From positions 1 to 64,000 of the forward strand of contig JAPLMU010000126.1 of assembly GCA_026386795.1 (NCBI GenBank): DNA of 64,000 nt, in the 5' to 3' direction. This DNA comes from Planctomycetota bacterium. Lineage in GTDB: Bacteria > Planctomycetota > Phycisphaerae > Phycisphaerales > SM1A02. A program made the translations under genes and the position numbers. The notes beneath the pieces were generated by a model, which saw only the letters and a program-made list of their open reading frames with translations, had not been told where the DNA came from and did not search any database. Within the stretch, counting starts at the first letter, position 1. Every line of letters begins with the position of its first letter. Shown here in pieces: positions 16,830 through 26,692 of the stretch.

Positions 16830-18109
16830 TGTCCGACGCGCATGATGCTCTCGGTGAAGGTGATTCATCGCGTGCTCCGCGAGATTCGAGTCGGTCATCG
16901 CATGGCACGCCGCTTGAGCCGCGCATTGCAGCGGCATGGGTGGCGCGCAAGTTGCGCGAGGCAGGGCACCGAGCGTTCTTCGCCGGAGGCTGCGTGCGCG
17001 ATGCAATCTTCGGTCATGATGCTGCGGATTATGACGTTGCAACCAGCGCCGTTCCTGATGAAATTCGGCAGGTTTTCCCGCGCGCTATGGGCGTTGGCGA
17101 GTCCTTCGGAGTGATGCTTGTCCGCCACGGCGGTCGCTCCGTAGAGGTTGCAACATTCCGCGCTGACGGCGTGTACATCGATGGCCGACGGCCTGATGCA
17201 GTGCGTTTCAGCGACGATCGCGAGGATGCACTGCGCCGCGACTTCACCATCAATGGGCTCTTTGAAGATCCAGAGACGGGTGAGATCATTGATCATGTTG
17301 GTGGTCGCGCTGATCTTGCGGCTGGTATCCTGCGCGCTATCGGTAGCGCTGATGACCGCTTGCATGAGGATCGTCTGCGGGCATTGCGCGCTGCGCGGTT
17401 CGCTGCGCGATTTGGGCTTGTGATTGACCCCGACACCGAAGCCGCAGTACGCCGCATCGCACACGATCTCACGGGGGTGAGTCGAGAGCGCATCGGCAAC
17501 GAAGTGCGGCGCATGCTGATGCACCCGAGCCGTGCGCGTGCAGTTGAACTCATCGAGACGCTCGGGCTTGGAGCGGCGGTGTTGGGCGAACGCGCGGACA
17601 GTTGCGACTACGCGCTTCTTGCTGCGCTCCCGCCGGCGGCAGGCGTCGAAGAATCGCTCGCCGCGTGGATGCTGGTCCGCCTCCCCGCTGATACATCGCC
17701 TGTCCGTCAACGCCGCTGGCGAGAGGCACTGATCCTTTCCAATGACGAGTCAGACATGCTGGCTGCGATCCTGGCCATTCGTCCCCGGATTGTGGGCACA
17801 TGGATCGATGGAGATCGGGCACTCCGCAAGCGCCTTGCCGCGGCACCTGGGTTCGCGGGTGCCATGGCAATTCTCCGGGCAGAGCGCCATCCCGTGGCTG
17901 TCACGGTGGATGCAGACGTGCCCGGTCTGCGCGCCGAGGGGATTCAGCCGGTGCCATTCGTCACTGGAGATGACTTGGTGGCCATGGGTATGCGCCCGGG
18001 ACCAGCCTTTCGCCCCATGCTTGACCGGGCGTATGACTTGCAGCTGAATGGCGGTTTTTCTGATCGAGATGCCGCACTTGCCGTCGTTCGAGAATGGCGG
18101 GACGGGTAA
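16829..18109 (+). CDS. CCA-adding / poly(A) polymerase family nucleotidyltransferase
   Basis: A 426-residue class II polymerase-beta type nucleotidyltransferase that adds CCA to tRNA 3' ends or poly(A) to RNA. The head domain has FFAGGCVRDAIFG, the metal-binding ADYDVATSA, VATFRADG and RRDFTINGLFEDPETGEIIDH. RFAARFGLVIDPDTEAAVRRIA belongs to the RNA-binding part, followed by helical C-terminal regions. Neither tRNA in the window encodes CCA, so a CCA-adding activity is needed in this organism. The ATG at 16829 overlaps the plsC stop; the ORF-track start (a TTG) lies inside plsC. Confidence 0.9.
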   Translation: MSDAHDALGEGDSSRAPRDSSRSSHGTPLEPRIAAAWVARKLREAGHRAFFAGGCVRDAIFGHDAADYDVATSAVPDEIRQVFPRAMGVGESFGVMLVRHGGRSVEVATFRADGVYIDGRRPDAVRFSDDREDALRRDFTINGLFEDPETGEIIDHVGGRADLAAGILRAIGSADDRLHEDRLRALRAARFAARFGLVIDPDTEAAVRRIAHDLTGVSRERIGNEVRRMLMHPSRARAVELIETLGLGAAVLGERADSCDYALLAALPPAAGVEESLAAWMLVRLPADTSPVRQRRWREALILSNDESDMLAAILAIRPRIVGTWIDGDRALRKRLAAAPGFAGAMAILRAERHPVAVTVDADVPGLRAEGIQPVPFVTGDDLVAMGMRPGPAFRPMLDRAYDLQLNGGFSDRDAALAVVREWRDG

Positions 18110-18121
18110 ACTTTAAAATCC

Positions 18122-19438
18122 ATGAAGCCGATCCTCCTGCTTGCCGCCTTTACTGTCTCGGCCGCCGCATTTGCGCAGTCCGATGCACCCGCTACTGCTC
18201 CCACAACGGCCCCCGATGCCGCACCGCAGCAGGAGGAAACTCCCGCCCCGGCCACAGCGCCAGTGGTTGCGCCCGCCGCGCCGGTGAAAGCACCGCCGCC
18301 GTTCACGCTCGGTCGCACCGCTAGCAACAAGGGTGGCAAGAGCCCGTATGCCACCGACACGCAGTTGGATCACCCCCCGGTCGTCTATGTGATCCCCATG
18401 GAGGGCTACATGGGGATCGATATCAGTGGACTGGTCTACGACAAGATCATCAAGGATGTGAAAGAGAAGAAGCCGGACCTGATCGTCTTCCGACTCAACT
18501 CCGCCGATGGTCGCATGAACGAGAAGTACATGGAAGCGGTCGACAGCGCCCGCAAGGATGACAAGATCGATCCGCGGCGGCTCGCCAGCGGCATCACTGA
18601 TTACCGTGACGTTGCCGCCAAGCTCCACAATGAGTTGAATACGTATCCAATGGTGATGTACGTGCAGGATTCGCGCGGCATCTCCTGCGTCTATGCGCTC
18701 GCGTGGCCGTACATGTTTATGGCGCCCGAGGCGCGCATTGCTGGTCTTGACATCGTGGCGTCGCTCGGCGGCGGCAACGATGTTGACATCAAGGCAAAGA
18801 TGTTCAGCGCCTGGACGAGTATCGCCAAGGGAATTCTTGAACTCGGCGGTCGTCAGCAGGAGCTCTACGATTCCCTCGTTCGTCCAGATCGCACTCTGAG
18901 TGCCGACATCGAAGGGCGGACCACCAAGTGGCGCTCGGATACCGCGGGATCGTGGTACGTGATCGATACATCGCTTGAAGCTGCGGCTCGATTTAGCGCT
19001 AAGTCAGCCGAGGACACCGGCCTCACGGACGGCATCGCCGTGGATATTCCGGATCTCCTGTTCCTACTTGGGTACCCGGAGTACACGCTTTCCGAAAGCG
19101 GGGAGAAGATCTTCCGTGACTACAACTCCACATGGCGCAAGCAGTTCGTGGAGAGCAAGAAGTGGATGGAAGACTTCCAGCAGCCGATGGAGCAAGCGAG
19201 CGACCTCGGTAAGCGCAAGCAGATCCTCGAGAAGATGCAGAAGATGTTCAAGCAGTACCCGTCTTTCGCAAAGATGTGGGAATGGACCCGCGGACTCACA
19301 GACGATCAGCTGAAGATTCTCATTGAGCAGCTCACCGAACAGATCCGCGGTAACAATCAGAAGAAGTCGGGATCAGGAACCACCGGCGGGACTACCGGCG
19401 GCAAGGGGCCGGCAGGTCCGATGGGTCCAGGTCGATAG
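18122..19438 (+). CDS. Secreted ClpP/NfeD-class protease-like protein, paralogue 1
   Basis: A 438-residue protein with a signal peptide (MKPILLLAAFTVSAAAFAQ) and a Pro/Ala/Thr-rich linker to about residue 75. A ClpP-fold-like region follows from about 87: VVYVIPMEGYMGIDI, DLIVFRLNSADGR, then GISCVYALAW with Ser188, and SIAKGILELGGRQ with Lys236. The Ser-Lys spacing (48) is close to that of its downstream paralogue and of NfeD proteases, so activity is possible. The C-terminal 80 residues are charged helix plus a Gly/Thr tail. It starts 12 nt after the CCA gene and is followed by a homologous gene. Confidence 0.6.
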   Translation: MKPILLLAAFTVSAAAFAQSDAPATAPTTAPDAAPQQEETPAPATAPVVAPAAPVKAPPPFTLGRTASNKGGKSPYATDTQLDHPPVVYVIPMEGYMGIDISGLVYDKIIKDVKEKKPDLIVFRLNSADGRMNEKYMEAVDSARKDDKIDPRRLASGITDYRDVAAKLHNELNTYPMVMYVQDSRGISCVYALAWPYMFMAPEARIAGLDIVASLGGGNDVDIKAKMFSAWTSIAKGILELGGRQQELYDSLVRPDRTLSADIEGRTTKWRSDTAGSWYVIDTSLEAAARFSAKSAEDTGLTDGIAVDIPDLLFLLGYPEYTLSESGEKIFRDYNSTWRKQFVESKKWMEDFQQPMEQASDLGKRKQILEKMQKMFKQYPSFAKMWEWTRGLTDDQLKILIEQLTEQIRGNNQKKSGSGTTGGTTGGKGPAGPMGPGR

Positions 19439-19521
19439 CGCGTTGTCCATACAGCATCAATAGTTCAAGCAATCGCCACCATCGCGCGCTGACAACGAGC
19501 GCGCCCGAAGCAAGAGAATCC

Positions 19522-20937
19522 ATGCGCACACTCACCTCCATCGCACTCGCCGCCGTACTTGCAGTCGCAGCACCCGGTCTTTATTCATCTGCCCATGCGA
19601 TGCCCCAGTCGGGCTCGAAGCAGCAGCAAGTCAAACTCATCAAGGGCACATGGTGGGGCTCGGTGGGCGACCGCGTGGAGATTGTGGTCAAGGATCAACT
19701 TGCAACGCGAACCATGACCGGCACGGTCACCAAGATTGATTCTGACAAGGGCATTGTCACCGTGGATGCGGAGATCGACGGCAAGAAGGTCAGTCGTCCT
19801 GTATTCACAAGCACCATCGTTTCGATCAAGCCGGTTGGTGGCGCCGCAGCGCCTGCTCCAACTGGCACTGCTGGAAACGCAACGACCGGTTCGTCACCCA
19901 CAGACGGCGCCAAGAGCGCAACGGATGCGGCAGCCACGCCGACCAAAAAGCCATCTGGCAAGGTTGACGCGCAGGGCTATCAGCTTGATGAGAACGGCTA
20001 CCGCATCGCCCCGCAGAAGGGCGTGTTCATACTTCCGTTTGTTGGTGGCGTCGGCGCAACCGCGCGCGCCTATGAAATCGAACAGATGGGCAAAGAGGCT
20101 GACAAGTGGGGCCCAGGCCAGATCATCATCTTGGACATCGATAGCCCGGGCGGGCTGGTGACCGAGATCTTCAAGATTGTGGACGCGATCAAGTCTGTCC
20201 GCGAACGACATCGTGTGGTGGCGTGGATCCGCGAGGCTATTTCGGCCGCCGCGGTCACTTCCATGCAGTGCGATGAGATCTACTTTCGAACCATGGGTGC
20301 TGACGGCGCAGCCATGATGATCGCCGGAAGCAACAGCGTTTACGGTGAGCCACTCGACAGGTTCCGCGTTGAACTTGGTGACATCATTGAGAAGAACGGC
20401 CGCCCGCGCATGGTGTTTTTGGCGATGGTCTTGTCGAAGGACGTGTTGACTTACACCAAAGATCCGGTGACTGGAAAGCCAACCTTTCATGACAAGATCA
20501 CCGGTCTTCCGGGCGAGGTAGTTCTCTCGAACGACAAGGACAACCTGACTTTCAATGCCAGTAACGCGCTCGATTGTGGATTCAGCAAGGGGACAGCCGA
20601 CACTGGCGCGGATTTTGCGCCGCTCCTCGGACTCAAGGAGTGGTACGAAATCAGCGACTACGGCGTGAAGATGGCCGCGGCATGGAAGAAGTTGCATGAG
20701 GAGTGTGAGAAAGATCTCGCCTTGCAGATGCAGCGAATGGAAATCCCGCGCGCCGGTGGGCCATCGGAGCAGCTCTCCGTGCAGATCCAAATTATGGAGA
20801 AAGTCGTAGCGTGGCATAAGCGCTGCCCGCCATGCGTCGACGGCAAGCTCGACATCGATCAGTTGAAGAAGCAACTCAAGCAGATGCGCAAGCAACTCTC
20901 CGATATGCGCAAGAAGAGCAGCGCCCCTGGTGGCTGA
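19522..20937 (+). CDS. Secreted ClpP/NfeD-class protease-like protein, paralogue 2
   Basis: A 471-residue protein with a signal peptide (MRTLTSIALAAVLAVAAPGLYSSAHA). A small beta-rich segment (about 36-104: TWWGSVGDRVEIVVKDQ) and a low-complexity linker come next. The ClpP-like domain has ILPFVGGVGATARAYEIEQ, ILDIDSPGGLVTEIFKIVDAI (about 204-224), EAISAAAVTS with candidate nucleophile Ser241, and IIEKNGRPR with candidate base Lys291. SPGG and the Ser-Lys pair are as in the NfeD/SppA-type superfamily. The C-terminus is a Lys-rich coiled coil preceded by a CPPC pair. NfeD proteases partner with SPFH proteins, and three SPFH genes lie 1.2 kb downstream. Confidence 0.7.
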   Translation: MRTLTSIALAAVLAVAAPGLYSSAHAMPQSGSKQQQVKLIKGTWWGSVGDRVEIVVKDQLATRTMTGTVTKIDSDKGIVTVDAEIDGKKVSRPVFTSTIVSIKPVGGAAAPAPTGTAGNATTGSSPTDGAKSATDAAATPTKKPSGKVDAQGYQLDENGYRIAPQKGVFILPFVGGVGATARAYEIEQMGKEADKWGPGQIIILDIDSPGGLVTEIFKIVDAIKSVRERHRVVAWIREAISAAAVTSMQCDEIYFRTMGADGAAMMIAGSNSVYGEPLDRFRVELGDIIEKNGRPRMVFLAMVLSKDVLTYTKDPVTGKPTFHDKITGLPGEVVLSNDKDNLTFNASNALDCGFSKGTADTGADFAPLLGLKEWYEISDYGVKMAAAWKKLHEECEKDLALQMQRMEIPRAGGPSEQLSVQIQIMEKVVAWHKRCPPCVDGKLDIDQLKKQLKQMRKQLSDMRKKSSAPGG

Positions 20938-20957
20938 TCGAATGTTCAGCTGCTGAG

Positions 20958-22001
20958 TTAGCCAACTTCGCGGCGCTGAAACAGCGCCACGGCAACGCAC
21001 ATCACAGCGACAATCATTGCGGCCCCGTATGCAACGGATGGCATGAGATATGCCACGGGAATATCGCGCTTCTGCTGGATGGCATCGGAAAGCCAGAACA
21101 CTTGGAAGTTTGGGACGACGGCGTAGGCCACTTTGAGGAGCGCCAATTGGGCGTGATTTGCATCAAGCGCGGAGCCAGCTGAGCCATCCTTCGCGAGGCG
21201 TTCAAGCATGCCGCCGATATCGCGCAAGCGGCGTGCAATCAACCAGTCGCTCATGAGCCCGATGACGAACGCACCGAAGGTGATGCCCAGCGTGACCACT
21301 TGTCCAAAGCGAGTGGAGACAGCCACGGCGATGCTCGCGAGCACGCAGAGCCCGAGCCACATCATGGCAATGGCAACCCAAATGCTTCCCTTGAACTGAC
21401 CGGACGGAAGCACCGGGGTCCAATCCTTGGCAAAGAGCAGGCTGAGCACGTAGGCGATTCCTAAGAGAGGAATGCCGAACCCCAAAATTGACGCCGGGAA
21501 ACTCCATCCGTAGAAATAATTGCACCAGATGGCTGCAGCGAAGGTTGCACCAATAGCCAAGATCCCGAAGGTCAGGACCGGATAGTGGTAGCTCGTGGTG
21601 ACAGTCGGCATGGTGCCATGCATCTCCACCAGCATGAAGACCAGCGAGAGAAAGAGGGTGCATGCGCTGAGTGCTGCCGCTACCCCGAGGAATTTGCCCC
21701 ACACAAACACAGGTCGGCTGACCGGCTTAGAGATCACGGTCAGCACTGTGCGATTGTCAATTTCCCGACTGAGGGCGTTGGTTGCCAAGAATCCAGCGAG
21801 AAGCGTGCCGCAGACAAAGATGGTTGAGAGCGCGATATCCACAAACATCCGCTGGTCGTCCATCAGCGTGAAGCCGCTGAAGGGGATACTGAGGATGATG
21901 AGAAGCGTCCCCGCCACCATGACGGCCAAAGCAACCGGTTGGCGGACGCACTCAATGGCGGTGTTACGGGCGATGGCCCAAAGCTGTTCGAGGAAGTTCA
22001 T
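20958..22001 (-). CDS. ABC-2 type permease (NosY-like), permease A
   Basis: A 347-residue inner-membrane permease with about six helices. After the first helices comes EIDNRTVLTVISKPVSRPVF followed by GKFLG, the cytoplasmic coupling signature of ABC-2 permeases. The same pattern occurs in permease B at 27880 (EIRDRQVWSVVTKPISHGGW). No ATPase gene adjoins it on its own strand, so it may share the ATPase at 26693. The ATG at 22001 begins a clean cytoplasmic N-terminus (MNFLEQLWAIARNTAIECVR); the longer ORF start is unsupported. It is divergent from the SPFH genes and convergent with paralogue 2. Confidence 0.8.
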   Translation of the reverse strand: MNFLEQLWAIARNTAIECVRQPVALAVMVAGTLLIILSIPFSGFTLMDDQRMFVDIALSTIFVCGTLLAGFLATNALSREIDNRTVLTVISKPVSRPVFVWGKFLGVAAALSACTLFLSLVFMLVEMHGTMPTVTTSYHYPVLTFGILAIGATFAAAIWCNYFYGWSFPASILGFGIPLLGIAYVLSLLFAKDWTPVLPSGQFKGSIWVAIAMMWLGLCVLASIAVAVSTRFGQVVTLGITFGAFVIGLMSDWLIARRLRDIGGMLERLAKDGSAGSALDANHAQLALLKVAYAVVPNFQVFWLSDAIQQKRDIPVAYLMPSVAYGAAMIVAVMCVAVALFQRREVG

Positions 22002-22111
22002 CGGGTGATTTGATCGGTCCAGGACGGGGCGGCGACGACGGGAATACAGTACCCTGACGCACCAACGCGTGTGCTCGGAATGCCGCCGTTTCCCCGCAGG
22101 ATTTCCTTCCG

Positions 22112-24283
22112 ATGCGAACTGACCAGTACGCCTACCAGCAAGCCACCCGTATCGCCGGACTCGGACTGATTTTGCAACTTGCAATCGGTCTTGTCCTCTT
22201 TGTGGTGGGAAGCGCGGTGGGAAGCACTGCCTTCGTCCAGGGCAGCACGATTGTGTTCGTGGGCGTAGCGGTGTGGGCGGTGCTGATTGTCATCTTTCAC
22301 CAGCACCGCCTAGCGGCGATCGAGGCGATGGAGGCCGATGACCTGCGATCCGCTGGTGCTGATTCAACAGTCTTTGCGTCCGAACGCGCCGGCGAGTCGT
22401 TGGTGGCGGCTAAGCGGCTGCAGCGCCTCAATCGGATTCTGCTGCCGGGAGTAAGTCTCTTGGCTGCGGGTGCGCTTGCCCTCACTGGGGTAAATGCGGC
22501 GCGGTACATCTCGAGCCTCGACTTCCGCCCTGGCACCGATCAACCGATCATTGATGTCACTCCTTTCTCAGTGGGTTTCGCCACAGGCTGGCAGCTAGCG
22601 ATCTGTGTATCGCTCGCTCTGATTGCGTTCATCTTCTCGCGCTTTGTTGCGGGCATGTCCAAGCAGCCCGCGTGGCAGAATCTGCGCGGTGGTGCTGGCT
22701 TCATGGTGGCGACGGCGTTGGTGCTTTCGGCGATAGCGGTTGGCTTGGTGGCCAATTCGTTTGGTAAGCCGAAGTGGCTTGAGCCAATCGTGCTCGCCAT
22801 CGGAATTGGGCAGGTGATCTTTGCGGGTGAAATCATCCTCAATTTCATTCTGGCGCTTTACCGCCCGCGACGAATTGGCGACAACCCGCGCGCGCCGTTC
22901 GATTCACGCATTCTGAGCCTGCTTGCCGCGCCAGACTCGATCGTCCGCTCCATCAATGAAGCGGTCAATTACCAGTTTGGATTCGATATCACATCAAGCT
23001 GGGGCTACCAGCTCATGTTGCGCAGCACGGCGTGGTTGTTGGTGCTTGGCGCCACCGTATTGGTAGCGCTGTCATGCGTTGTCGTTGTACCCCCTGGTCA
23101 ACAAGCGGTGCGTCTCCGCGGCGGCGCGATTGTCGGCGATGTCTACGAAGGCACCGTGATGCTCAAGTGGCCATGGCCGATTGAGACCGCATCGGTGCAG
23201 GATGTGGCCAGGCTACGCAGCGTGGTGCTCGGCGCCCGTCCAGTAAAGGTCGGTCGCGTCAATGTTTGGAGCGAAGAGGAGAACAACGATCCAGATCGCT
23301 ATCCGTACATGGTTGCCGCGCCGCTGCTCTCCGAGCAGGTGCAGAAAGATCTGAGCGGTCGATCCGATGCTGACGCGCAGCCGGACGCATCCGCAGCCGC
23401 TGTTTCTCAGCGCTTTGCGCTTGTTGATGCCGACATCGTGATGAATTACCGCATTGCGCCGAAGGGGCTGCTCGACTGGCTTGCCTTCGCGTCTGATACG
23501 CGCGTTCGTCGCACCGCGTCAGACATGCGCGAGCGGATCTTGCGCGATATTGCCCTCCGCGAAGTCACTCGATACCTTTCCACGCAGCCGATGGACGCAG
23601 TACTCAGTCCGCGTGGCGATTCACTCGTCCGCTCTTTGCGCGAGCGTATTCAAGCGAGCTTTGATGCCGCGAAAACTGGCGTGGAAGTCGTGGCGATTCA
23701 GGTGCCGACACTGCGCCCGCCCGCCGGGCGCGGCGCGGGGATGTTCGAAGAGATTTCTATTGACATGCAGAACGCTCGCAAACTGCGCGAAGAGGCAGAC
23801 CGTATGTCGCGCGCATCGATGGCGGCAATTGCAGGCAGCCCAGAGCGGGCCGAAGGAATCGTGACGGCGATCGCTGCACTGGAGAAGATCGAACGCGAGA
23901 GCGGCGCTGACAGTGCGCTCGCCTCAGAGAAGCGAGCGGCTGTTGAACGCTTGGTCGTCGATAGCAAGGGTGGCGCTGCGCGCGTCGTTTCGCAGGCGCG
24001 CGCGAAGCGATGGGCGATTGTCATGGGTGCTGCTGGAGATTCAGCTGAGGTGCTCGGGCAGGCTCCTTCGTTCCATGCGGCGCCTGAACTCTATAAGCAG
24101 TTTCGCACCATGCAGGTGCTCGGTCGCGCGCTTGCGGGTGTGCGCGTCAAGTATGTCCTTGGCGAGTCGGTGGCTGGTCGTGCCGACATTGATGTGACTA
24201 TGAAGCAGGCTGAGTCTGGATTGAACTTGGCTGATTATCTTGAGAAGAAAGAAAAGCCCCCAACAGCTGGGGAAGGTAAGTAA
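22112..24283 (+). CDS. Polytopic membrane protein with HflK-like SPFH domain
   Basis: A 723-residue protein, much longer than HflK (about 400). The first 320 residues carry roughly seven hydrophobic helices. The SPFH/Band 7 domain follows the last helix: VVVVPPGQQAVRLRGGAIVGD at about 329-348, LKWPWPIETASVQDVARLR, and FALVDADIVMNYRI. RDIALREVTRYLSTQPMDAVL and the helical FEEISIDMQNARKLREEADRM complete the HflK-like C-terminal half. SPFH proteins build ring- or cage-like membrane scaffolds; HflK regulates FtsH. ftsH is not in the window. The gene starts the SPFH operon and ends 3 nt before the next. Confidence 0.85.
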   Translation: MRTDQYAYQQATRIAGLGLILQLAIGLVLFVVGSAVGSTAFVQGSTIVFVGVAVWAVLIVIFHQHRLAAIEAMEADDLRSAGADSTVFASERAGESLVAAKRLQRLNRILLPGVSLLAAGALALTGVNAARYISSLDFRPGTDQPIIDVTPFSVGFATGWQLAICVSLALIAFIFSRFVAGMSKQPAWQNLRGGAGFMVATALVLSAIAVGLVANSFGKPKWLEPIVLAIGIGQVIFAGEIILNFILALYRPRRIGDNPRAPFDSRILSLLAAPDSIVRSINEAVNYQFGFDITSSWGYQLMLRSTAWLLVLGATVLVALSCVVVVPPGQQAVRLRGGAIVGDVYEGTVMLKWPWPIETASVQDVARLRSVVLGARPVKVGRVNVWSEEENNDPDRYPYMVAAPLLSEQVQKDLSGRSDADAQPDASAAAVSQRFALVDADIVMNYRIAPKGLLDWLAFASDTRVRRTASDMRERILRDIALREVTRYLSTQPMDAVLSPRGDSLVRSLRERIQASFDAAKTGVEVVAIQVPTLRPPAGRGAGMFEEISIDMQNARKLREEADRMSRASMAAIAGSPERAEGIVTAIAALEKIERESGADSALASEKRAAVERLVVDSKGGAARVVSQARAKRWAIVMGAAGDSAEVLGQAPSFHAAPELYKQFRTMQVLGRALAGVRVKYVLGESVAGRADIDVTMKQAESGLNLADYLEKKEKPPTAGEGK

Positions 24284-24286
24284 CCC

Positions 24287-25207
24287 ATGAATCGCACCAT
24301 CGGCATCGTTGTCGGCGCGCTCATCGTGCTTGTGCTTGTGCTCTACAACACCACCTACACGGTGAACTTCCATGAAATCGCGATCGTTACGCGTTTCGGG
24401 AAACCCGCCGGGGTGATTACCGAGCCGGGCCTGCACATGAAGGCACCATTCTTCATCGATCAGGTCACGCGGCTTGATACGCGGCAGCAACTCATTGAGA
24501 GCCCGCTTGAAACTGTGCTTACGCGCGATGGTCAGCAAGTATTGGTGCAGGCTTTCATGACATGGCGCATTGACACCACGCCTGAAGAAGCGTTGCGATT
24601 CTTCACGAGCTACGCATCGGTTGAGGGTGCATCCAACGCGCTGGAGACGCAACTTCAGGGAGCGCTCCGGGCCATCGGTGGTTACGCATTCGGCGATCTC
24701 GTTGGGCAGGGCGGAAAGCTTGCCGATGCAGAGACTGCGATCCTTGGTGATCTGCAGAAGACGCGTCTTGCGGGCACCATGCCGGTGAGCGTTGGCATCT
24801 CGCAGGTTGTTCTTCCGAATAAGACCACTGTTGCAGTACTTCGTCGCATGGCGGCTGTGCAGGAGACGCTGGCAAATCTTGAGGAAGCGAAGGGCGCCAG
24901 CGCCGCTGAGGCCATCAAGAGTCAGGCGAAGAGCCAGGCTGACATCATCATGAATTTCACTGATCAATGGGCCGCCCGTATCGAAGGAAAGGGCAACGAA
25001 GAGGCCACGCGTTACTACCAAGAGATGAAGGGCGAGGCAGAGTTGGCGATCTTCCTGACGTGGCTTGACACGCTGAAGGCGTCGCTCAGTTCGAGCACCA
25101 CCTACATCACTGATACAACGCGCGCTCCATTCCATCTCATCAATCTCGATGCGCCGGTGAACGCGCAGGGCATCCCGCAGCCGGGCAATGCAGCAAAGAC
25201 AAAATGA
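24287..25207 (+). CDS. HflC-like SPFH protein
   Basis: A 306-residue protein with one N-terminal helix (IGIVVGALIVLVLVLYNTTY) and an SPFH domain: VNFHEIAIVTRFGKPAGVITEPGLH, FFIDQVTRLDTRQQLIE and DGQQVLVQAFMTWRID. The C-terminal half (ANLEEAKGASAAEAIKSQAKSQADIIM and the region after it) is a long helix of the HflC type. Length and layout match HflC, partner of HflK in the FtsH-regulating periplasmic cage. It is translated 3 nt after the HflK-like gene. Confidence 0.85.
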   Translation: MNRTIGIVVGALIVLVLVLYNTTYTVNFHEIAIVTRFGKPAGVITEPGLHMKAPFFIDQVTRLDTRQQLIESPLETVLTRDGQQVLVQAFMTWRIDTTPEEALRFFTSYASVEGASNALETQLQGALRAIGGYAFGDLVGQGGKLADAETAILGDLQKTRLAGTMPVSVGISQVVLPNKTTVAVLRRMAAVQETLANLEEAKGASAAEAIKSQAKSQADIIMNFTDQWAARIEGKGNEEATRYYQEMKGEAELAIFLTWLDTLKASLSSSTTYITDTTRAPFHLINLDAPVNAQGIPQPGNAAKTK

Positions 25208-25253
25208 TGAGTTTCGCACCGATCACTTGCACGCTTAGCAAGGACCAACGCTG

Positions 25254-26672
25254 ATGATGGACTCGAATCCCAACCCCAATCTTGCGCCTGCAGCCGACGA
25301 AGCGCCACGCCGCGGCGCGAGTGCGCAGTACACGGTGTCAGCTGGCGCTGGGGCTGAGGCGGCAATGCGGCAGGCAATGGATCCTGCCAATCAGTCGCTC
25401 GGCGAGGCGCTGCGCCTGAGTTACCGCGTGTTGCAGGTGGCAATCTTGGCATTGGTGGTGGTGTTCCTGTTCAGCGGATTCCAGACCGTTCAGGAAGGGC
25501 AGACCGGCGTCAAGACATTCTTTGGACGGATTGTCGGCGCTCCTGGTGATGAGCAAGTGTCCCCTGGTTTGCAGCCGTTCTGGCCGTATCCAGTTGGAGA
25601 GATTGTGTTGCTTCCCCAGAAGGATGCGGTGGAACTCAATAGCGAATTCTGGCCGCGCTTTAAGCAGGGAATAACCACGGTGGAACAGGCGGCTGCAGCC
25701 ACCACTCCCGAGGATCCGATTCGTCCCGGTCTTGATGGCTCGCTGATTACGGCTGACGGTGACCTGGCGCATGTTCGCATTGCCGCCGAATACACCGTCG
25801 AGGACGCAGTGCGCACGCTTGACCAATTCCAGCCAGAGGCACTTCGCGAAGTCGTCCGTCATGCGCTTGCGCGTGGGATGGTCCAGACGGCGGCGCAGTT
25901 CACGTTGCAGGAATTGCTTGAAAATCGCGATGGACCCGAGCAGGCGCTTCGCCAGCGTGCGCAGTCAACGCTCGATTCCATGAAGTCTGGTGTGAAGCTT
26001 GGCATAGTGACCATTCCTGAGAAGATCGCGCCGCTTGCTATTCGCAATACGTTCAGCCGTGTGCAAGAGGCTCGCGAGAACGGCAAGTTGGCGCTTGAGA
26101 AGGCGCAGCAAGAAGCCAACGGCACGCTCGTCGGAATGGCCGGAGCGGACTACGCGCAGATCTTGGATTTGGTGCAGCGCTACGAAACGGAACTCACGCG
26201 CGGTGACCTGACCGCTGCGGATGCGGTGATGCAAGAACTTGGTACGCGCCTCGAAGGCGGTACGAATGTCGGACAGACATCTGCAATCATCGCTCGCGCG
26301 CAGGCGTACCGAGCATCAGTGCGCGCAACGCTCGGTAAGGAAGTCGGTCGACTCAATGGGCTTGCGCCGTCGTTCCGAGAGAATCCGCAGCAACTGGTGC
26401 GCAAATTGTGGCTTGACGCGGTTCGGCAAGTGCTTTCATCGCCCACCGCGGAGATGCTTGCGGCGCCTGACGCGGGTGGCCCGGTCCGCATCAATCTTGA
26501 AAGTTCGAACGAGGTGATGCAGGCCCGTCGCCAGAACGAAGTGCAGCGCCGCAAGATGGAAGCGATGAAGACCAACTCTTCCAACTTCCAACTTGGAAGT
26601 CGGCAGATCACCATCGATGAACCTGGTCGTCGCCTTGATCGCAGTGCCCAGAAGGGCTTTGGCCGCGACTGA
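25254..26672 (+). CDS. Third SPFH (HflK-like) membrane protein
   Basis: A 472-residue protein. A Pro/Ala-rich cytoplasmic N-terminus of about 65 residues leads to a single helix (VLQVAILALVVVFLFSGF). The SPFH domain then reads TVQEGQTGVKTFFGRIVG, GLQPFWPYPVGEIVLLPQKDAVELN, and SLITADGDLAHVRIAAEYTV. The helical part (AIRNTFSRVQEARENGKLALEKAQQEANG) is HflK-like. The layout is of HflK, while the polytopic 723-residue gene would be the unusual member. It is 46 bp after the HflC-like gene and 20 bp before the ABC ATPase gene, so all are probably cotranscribed. Confidence 0.82.
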   Translation: MMDSNPNPNLAPAADEAPRRGASAQYTVSAGAGAEAAMRQAMDPANQSLGEALRLSYRVLQVAILALVVVFLFSGFQTVQEGQTGVKTFFGRIVGAPGDEQVSPGLQPFWPYPVGEIVLLPQKDAVELNSEFWPRFKQGITTVEQAAAATTPEDPIRPGLDGSLITADGDLAHVRIAAEYTVEDAVRTLDQFQPEALREVVRHALARGMVQTAAQFTLQELLENRDGPEQALRQRAQSTLDSMKSGVKLGIVTIPEKIAPLAIRNTFSRVQEARENGKLALEKAQQEANGTLVGMAGADYAQILDLVQRYETELTRGDLTAADAVMQELGTRLEGGTNVGQTSAIIARAQAYRASVRATLGKEVGRLNGLAPSFRENPQQLVRKLWLDAVRQVLSSPTAEMLAAPDAGGPVRINLESSNEVMQARRQNEVQRRKMEAMKTNSSNFQLGSRQITIDEPGRRLDRSAQKGFGRD

Positions 26673-26692
26673 CGTCGGCAAGGAGTGCTCGC

